Shown here in pieces: positions 60,601 to 64,000 of a DNA stretch of 64,000 nt. The translations under genes were made by a program, and so were the position numbers. This DNA is from Archivesica marissinica (Eukaryota > Mollusca > Bivalvia > Venerida > Vesicomyidae). The stretch lies in the NCBI GenBank assembly GCA_014843695.1, contig CM026402.1, forward strand, positions 17,081,545 to 17,145,544, given 5' to 3'. Position 1 is the stretch's first letter, and every line of letters begins with the position of its first letter. Below the pieces are notes generated by a model, which saw only the letters and a program-made list of their open reading frames with translations, had not been told where the DNA came from and did no database searches.

Positions 60601-63452
60601 TAACAACACATTAATACTAGCATGTAGCTACTACCTAACAACACATGGGATAAGCAAATGGTGCTATCGTGACTATTATTATTACACGATTCGGTTAATG
60701 AATGTGGTGAATTAGTGGAAGTCGTGATAGCGCAGTGGATGCGCGTTCGCTTCAGGTGCGAACGGTCCGGAGTTCGAGCCCGGCTGGAGCCGTTACGATT
60801 GTTCCCTTAGGCAAGGCATTTAAATTCCATGTTGCCTCTTCTCTCTCCCTCGTGGCGATGGATTCCATCAGGAATGAGGTTTCGAGAGTGATAAATATAA
60901 GTTTTAAGAACGTGTTTTGCAATGTGATGTTGTAGTCGCATACTGCCCATCCATTACTTATTGCGATGTGTAATCATTGACTATTGAAACGGGTCGTCAC
61001 AATGTCATTGATCGTAACTATGTAAATGTTGCAATAATAATGCTATTGAATCAGAATACCATTTTATTTTATTTTATTTTGATATGTCCGATGTACAATG
61101 AAATAAGATTATAAATATTTTAGGCAGAACAAATTGGCCTAACTTTAATAAATATGTTACTGATATGAAAAGTAAGAACAGTAAAATATTAATAATTCTA
61201 ACACGACCCAGCTAATAACATACATACCTATAGAGTAAAACTTGCTCGGGTTATTCTGCGATATACCTACCTTGAACTATGCTGCGCGCGCACCGTGTTT
61301 TGGCTATTCCATTTATACAATGCGTGTAAAGTTTTATGAATAAAAGTCACGTGATGATTGTAAAAAATACCGTGGGAATTCACGGAAGTGAGCTATTTTT
61401 AGAATCAGATAATCTCTTGTCCGTCTTCTTTTTCTGATAAGTAATGTTTCAGTTACTATTCTGTACAGTTTTATTTGACAAAATAAATAAAATTATTGAT
61501 CAATTACAACTTTTGTTCATTTATGCACTAGATTGATATTTTCCATAAAAAAACGTCATCATATAATAAGTCTACGCATAAGACCTTCAAACGAGGGTTA
61601 TTCTGCGATATACCACGGTTGATACTTATTATTTCTTAAATATCCGGTACAGCTAAATATAATAAGAATGCCTTTAGACTAAAAACAAATCAGGTCAAGG
61701 ACGAACATTAATGATTGTATGCTATCATATTAATATGTAGTATCACACAAAGACGAATTGGTTTAGCTCTTTGCCAATATAGCTTCTTAACTGGTTTATC
61801 GTTGCTTTAAATAAAAAAGCTGAATGATGCACTGTTGATCTAACCGGGTTGCAGGGAATGTATATAAAACAGAGAACAGCTATGGAGATTGAGGAGTTTC
61901 GCACTGTTGATCTAACCGGGTTGCAGGGAATGTATATAAAACAGAGAACCGCTATGGAGATTGAGGAGTTTCGCACTGTTGATCTAACCGGGTTGCAGGG
62001 AATGTATATAAAACAGAGAACCGCTATGGAGATTGGGGAGTTTGGAATGTATATAAAACAGAGAACCGCTATGGAGATTGGGGAGGTGCGCACTGTTGAT
62101 CTAACAGGATTGTACGGAATGTATATAAAACAGAGAACCGCTATGGAGATTGGGGAGGTGCGCACTGTTGATCTAACAGGATTGTACGGAATGTATATAA
62201 AACAGCGAACCGCTATGGAGATTGAGGAGGTGCGCAATGTTGATCTAACAGGATTGTACGGAATGTATATAAAACAGCGAACCGCTATGGAGATTGAGGA
62301 AGTGCGCAATGTTGATCTAACCGGATTGTATGGAATGTATATAAAACAGCGAACCGCTATGGAGATTGAGGAGGTGCGCAATGTTGATCTAACAGGATTG
62401 TACGGAATGTTATTATTGTTATATTTCGGGTTTTACGCCTGCATCAGCACCATTTTGGGCTATATCGCCGGCGAGCAGTTTACATAACAACACCTTTTCT
62501 GGACAGGCTACAGCGGTTAACCAGTACTTGGGTGCACCAACCTCCGTAAGAAACTGCTAACTTTTTCATATAAATGAGACACGGCCTGAGCGGGGCTCGA
62601 ACCCGTGACCATCAGTGATGATAGGTTACAGTGGTTTACAAGTCAGCGACCTTAATCACTCGACCACGGAGGCGGACTGTACGGAATGTATATAAAACAG
62701 CGAACCGCTATGGAGATTGGGGAGGTGCCTATCTGGATACTACATATCGAGGTGCAATGTCTCGTCGACTGGTTAATTAATGTTTGCAGGCCGGTGAATT
62801 CTAAACTTAATTAATTAACAGTTAGCTTTCGTATACTGCGCTTTGTTCAATGTATTTATTATAATTATGCTTTGCCCTTGGCATGTATTTAGCACATTTG
62901 AGCATTACCATTGCAATAGTTATACTATATTCTGTGAATGGCTGTCTTTAAGCTGATTTCATACTTATTTTCAAGATACCCATATAAGTCATATATGCAC
63001 ATTGTTATATAGATTTATTGTCATTAATTGTCTCATTCCCATTTTCTACTTTGCTCGACAATTTCATATATCATCATATTCCATAACATATTATATATAG
63101 TTTCTCTACTGTTCAGCTTCAACATTACTATATAATTACAATATCCAGTTTTCACTCGTAGGCATTTGATTTGTATATATGTTGAGGGCCTCTGGTAGAT
63201 TAACTTTTGCTGCATGCATTCTCTAGTAAAATAAAGTTTTCATTATTATTATATTTTTATTATTATTATTATATCCTTTATGCAATAAACCAGTCGAGTC
63301 GAGTATAACGTATTCATTTAATACAAACCTTCGAAGAAAGATGGCGAGACCAACAACTAGCGCTATAATGACAGTGATCAGAAGAACTAGTCCTATGATG
63401 AATCCGTTCACCGGCCATTCACCATCCGTCTGTCTATGTTGTAAGGTGTGCT
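57468..63452 (-). CDS. Gene 2: unrecognised single-pass transmembrane protein, 3' three exons
   Basis: Complement of join 57468-57645, 59570-59698, 63329-63452. All introns are GT-AG and the phases match (2 and 2), giving one open frame from the TM exon to a TAA stop. The order is a short hydrophilic stalk, a TM helix, then a cytoplasmic tail of about 100 residues rich in acidic, Pro, Ala and Gln/Arg residues and ending in a Lys-rich stretch. It converges with gene 1 (3' ends about 9.8 kb apart). No diagnostic domain is visible, so I assign no function. The ectodomain must lie right of the window. Confidence 0.75.
57691..57899 (-). mobile_element. SINE A, full length
   Basis: Minus-strand with an intact head: cggtccgaggatcgaacccg, gcgctaaccactgcgctaat. 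It lies in gene 2's last intron. Confidence 0.93.
57900..58243. other. Gene 2 intron, possible retroelement 3' end
   Basis: agtttaatcatattttattgc followed by an AT-rich stretch to about 58030 resembles a minus-strand retroelement tail. Not certain. The remainder is unremarkable. Confidence 0.35.
58244..58725. repeat. 27-bp minisatellite, gene 2 intron
   Basis: About 17 copies of ttctgcatattgtctctgaa plus acatgtg. The unit is a multiple of three, which gives open frames on both strands. Not coding. Confidence 0.95.
58830..59111 (-). mobile_element. SINE C, full length
   Basis: Minus-strand: gttttacgtttatttatcgt through gatcgaacctgcgatccctg and ccagtccagcgtgttaccac. Confidence 0.93.
59112..59569. 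other. Gene 2 intron, no features
   Basis: About 460 bp without array or SINE. Short ORFs only. Confidence 0.4.
59570..59698 (-). CDS. Gene 2 cytoplasmic-tail exon
   Basis: On the minus strand: acceptor gttttccatttcacag, donor AAAATGCC|gttagt; phase 2-2. It encodes NTSTSMPSKYGIAFYRKTH, then PSAAIEIPEPPVNDTKDEQP and DKMP. It has a Tyr-rich start and a Pro/Glu/Asp-rich end. No known motif is recognised. Confidence 0.75.
59752..59880 (-). mobile_element. Family K retroelement 3' end
   Basis: ggtttaaacatatttattcc ... gcttatatagtttctctcct matches the insert at 40900-41015 (gtttaaacaatattttattc ... gcttatatggttacctcttt). Minus orientation inferred from tttatt at the left end. Confidence 0.55.
59955..60137 (+). 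mobile_element. SINE B, 5'-truncated, with target duplication
   Basis: Starts gtctggagttcgaacccc. Tail aaaataaatttgtataaa. Flanked by CTAAGACAATAA (59943-59954, 60138-60149). Confidence 0.92.
60143..60645. repeat. 32-bp minisatellite
   Basis: About 15 copies of acacattaatactagcatgt plus aactactaccta and a gtagct variant. It begins within the target duplication of the preceding SINE (acaataataag), so SINE insertion and array birth are adjacent. Confidence 0.94.
60714..60920 (+). mobile_element. SINE B, near full length
   Basis: agtggaagtcgtgatagcgc, ggtccggagttcgagcccgg, tail to taaatataagttttaag. Confidence 0.92.
60921..61826. other. Gene 2 intron, unique AT-rich
   Basis: A (ttttatt)n tract near 61060 looks like a minus-strand retroelement tail. 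gggttattctgcgatatacc recurs (61251 and 61598), suggesting a dispersed or foldback element. No ORF. Confidence 0.4.
61827..62730. repeat. 72-bp minisatellite split by SINE D
   Basis: About nine copies of gttgatctaaccgggttgca, gggaatgtatataaaacaga, gaaccgctatggagattgag, gagtttcgcact, plus one partial copy after the SINE (62678-62730). The unit is 24 codons, open on both strands. Confidence 0.95.
62411..62677 (-). mobile_element. SINE D inside the 72-bp array, with 12-bp target duplication
   Basis: Minus-strand full-length copy: gggttttacgcctgcatcag to actcgaccacggaggcgga. Flanked by TGTACGGAATGT (62399-62410, 62678-62689). Confidence 0.95.
62731..63328. other. Gene 2 intron, AT-rich, no features
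   Basis: About 600 bp including an att-repeat near 63240. Nothing recognised. Confidence 0.4.
63329..63452 (-). CDS. Gene 2 TM exon
   Basis: On the minus strand: acceptor ccttaatttgatttcag, donor CTTCGAAG|gtttgtat; phase 1 to 2. It encodes EHTLQHRQTDGEWPVNG, then about 24 hydrophobic residues (FIIGLVLLITVIIALVVGLA and IF) and LRR. The Arg pair after the helix suggests this exon's end faces the cytosol. Confidence 0.8.
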
Positions 63453-63711
63453 CTGAAATCAAATTAAGGAATGAATCGCGGTGTAATAATTTCCATCGGG
63501 GTATGAACTACATTGCGTATATTCTGATTGTGGACGCCGAAGGCATCCAAGCGTACCGTATGCACGTCCACTGTAGTTCATATCCTGATGGAAACTATCA
63601 ACCAGCGATTCATTACTTATATTTAGATTATTTGTTCTTTTCAATGACAACAAAGGAAACTATAGCACTCTTTTGCATTTAAAATGTATTTAGTCCAAAT
63701 TTGCGACTTAC

Positions 63712-63750
63712 CGTGTGCCAGACCCAGTAAATAGATTATCCTTGAAACAG
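63712..63750 (-). CDS. Possible small upstream exon of gene 2
   Basis: A strong donor, CACACG|gtaagtcgc (minus strand), precedes the TM exon in the right phase and would read VSRIIYLLGLAH into its EHTLQ. The obvious acceptor (gtgtcttacag at 63757) leaves an in-frame TAA. Only the inner AG (tttaag) keeps the frame open. Real exon status is uncertain. Confidence 0.25.
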
Positions 63751-63884
63751 CTTAAACTGTAAGACACGCCTTTTCTAGCGAGGAACACTGCGAATGCGCA
63801 TGCCCGTAACTTCGAGTGCGCATGTCAGCTGCATATCATTAGTGAGGAATTTCACACGAAAATTGATACAATCAGGGCACATAC

Positions 63885-64000
63885 TAGCCTGGGTTCCAGT
63901 CTGTCGATTTTTCACTTTTTAACTTCTGTTGATATGATCAGAAACTCAATACGGCCCAATTAATAGTATCGGTGTTAAAATATATTTATTTGACTGACCA
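63885..64000 (+). mobile_element. MITE F, cut by the window end
   Basis: tagcctgggttccagtctgt, caatacggcccaattaatag, ttatttgactgacca. The right end is outside. Confidence 0.88.

Overview
This is animal nuclear DNA: AT-rich, intron-rich, packed with tRNA-derived SINEs, small inverted-repeat (MITE-like) transposons and tandem arrays. It contains no bacterial-type genes. The protein family and the SINE/MITE landscape fit a lophotrochozoan, most likely a mollusc and perhaps a bivalve. That placement is inference; nothing in the window names the species. The assembly has one gap of exactly 1000 N (15664-16663) inside a minisatellite.

Gene 1 (+ strand, 2397-47651, 5' end outside the window) is the 3' part of a MAM/LDL-receptor class A membrane protein of the MALRD1 / apical-endosomal-glycoprotein type. 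I resolved 18 exons. All splice sites are GT-AG, the phases agree at every junction, and the total is 2706 nt (901 residues plus stop). Domain order is MAM1, LDLa1, MAM2, LDLa2, MAM3, LDLa3, LDLa4, LDLa5, EGF, one transmembrane helix, and a short cytoplasmic tail with two NPxY motifs (NPVY and NPLY). Most extracellular exons are phase 1-1, the usual signature of shuffled domains.

Gene 2 (- strand, 63452 down to 57468, 5' end outside or at the edge of the window) runs tail-to-tail with gene 1. Three phase-consistent exons encode a short stalk, one transmembrane helix and a charged cytoplasmic tail of about 100 residues. I do not recognise the family.

The dominant feature is tandem repeats: more than 20 unrelated minisatellites (unit 15 to 83 bp) cover roughly 29 kb of the 64 kb. 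Nearly every long intron of gene 1 has its own private unit. Several units contain RNA-processing signals. Intron 2 has about 95 copies of a 41-bp unit that includes the 3' end of the preceding exon and its 5' splice site. Intron 14 has a unit with a consensus donor, the last intron has about 35 copies of AATAAA, and the array before the LDLa2 exon resembles that exon's own acceptor junction. This looks like repeated birth of minisatellites from local sequence, including splice junctions and MITE ends.

Transposons: four multi-copy tRNA-headed SINE families (called A-D here) plus one singleton (E), with two shared 3' tails and one chimera; MITE families F (9-bp target duplication), G (TTAA ends), H and J; a broken Tc1-like DD34E transposon containing an intron (52.8-54.5 kb); and LINE 3'-end fragments. 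The 47.7-57.4 kb interval between the two genes is almost entirely transposon debris.
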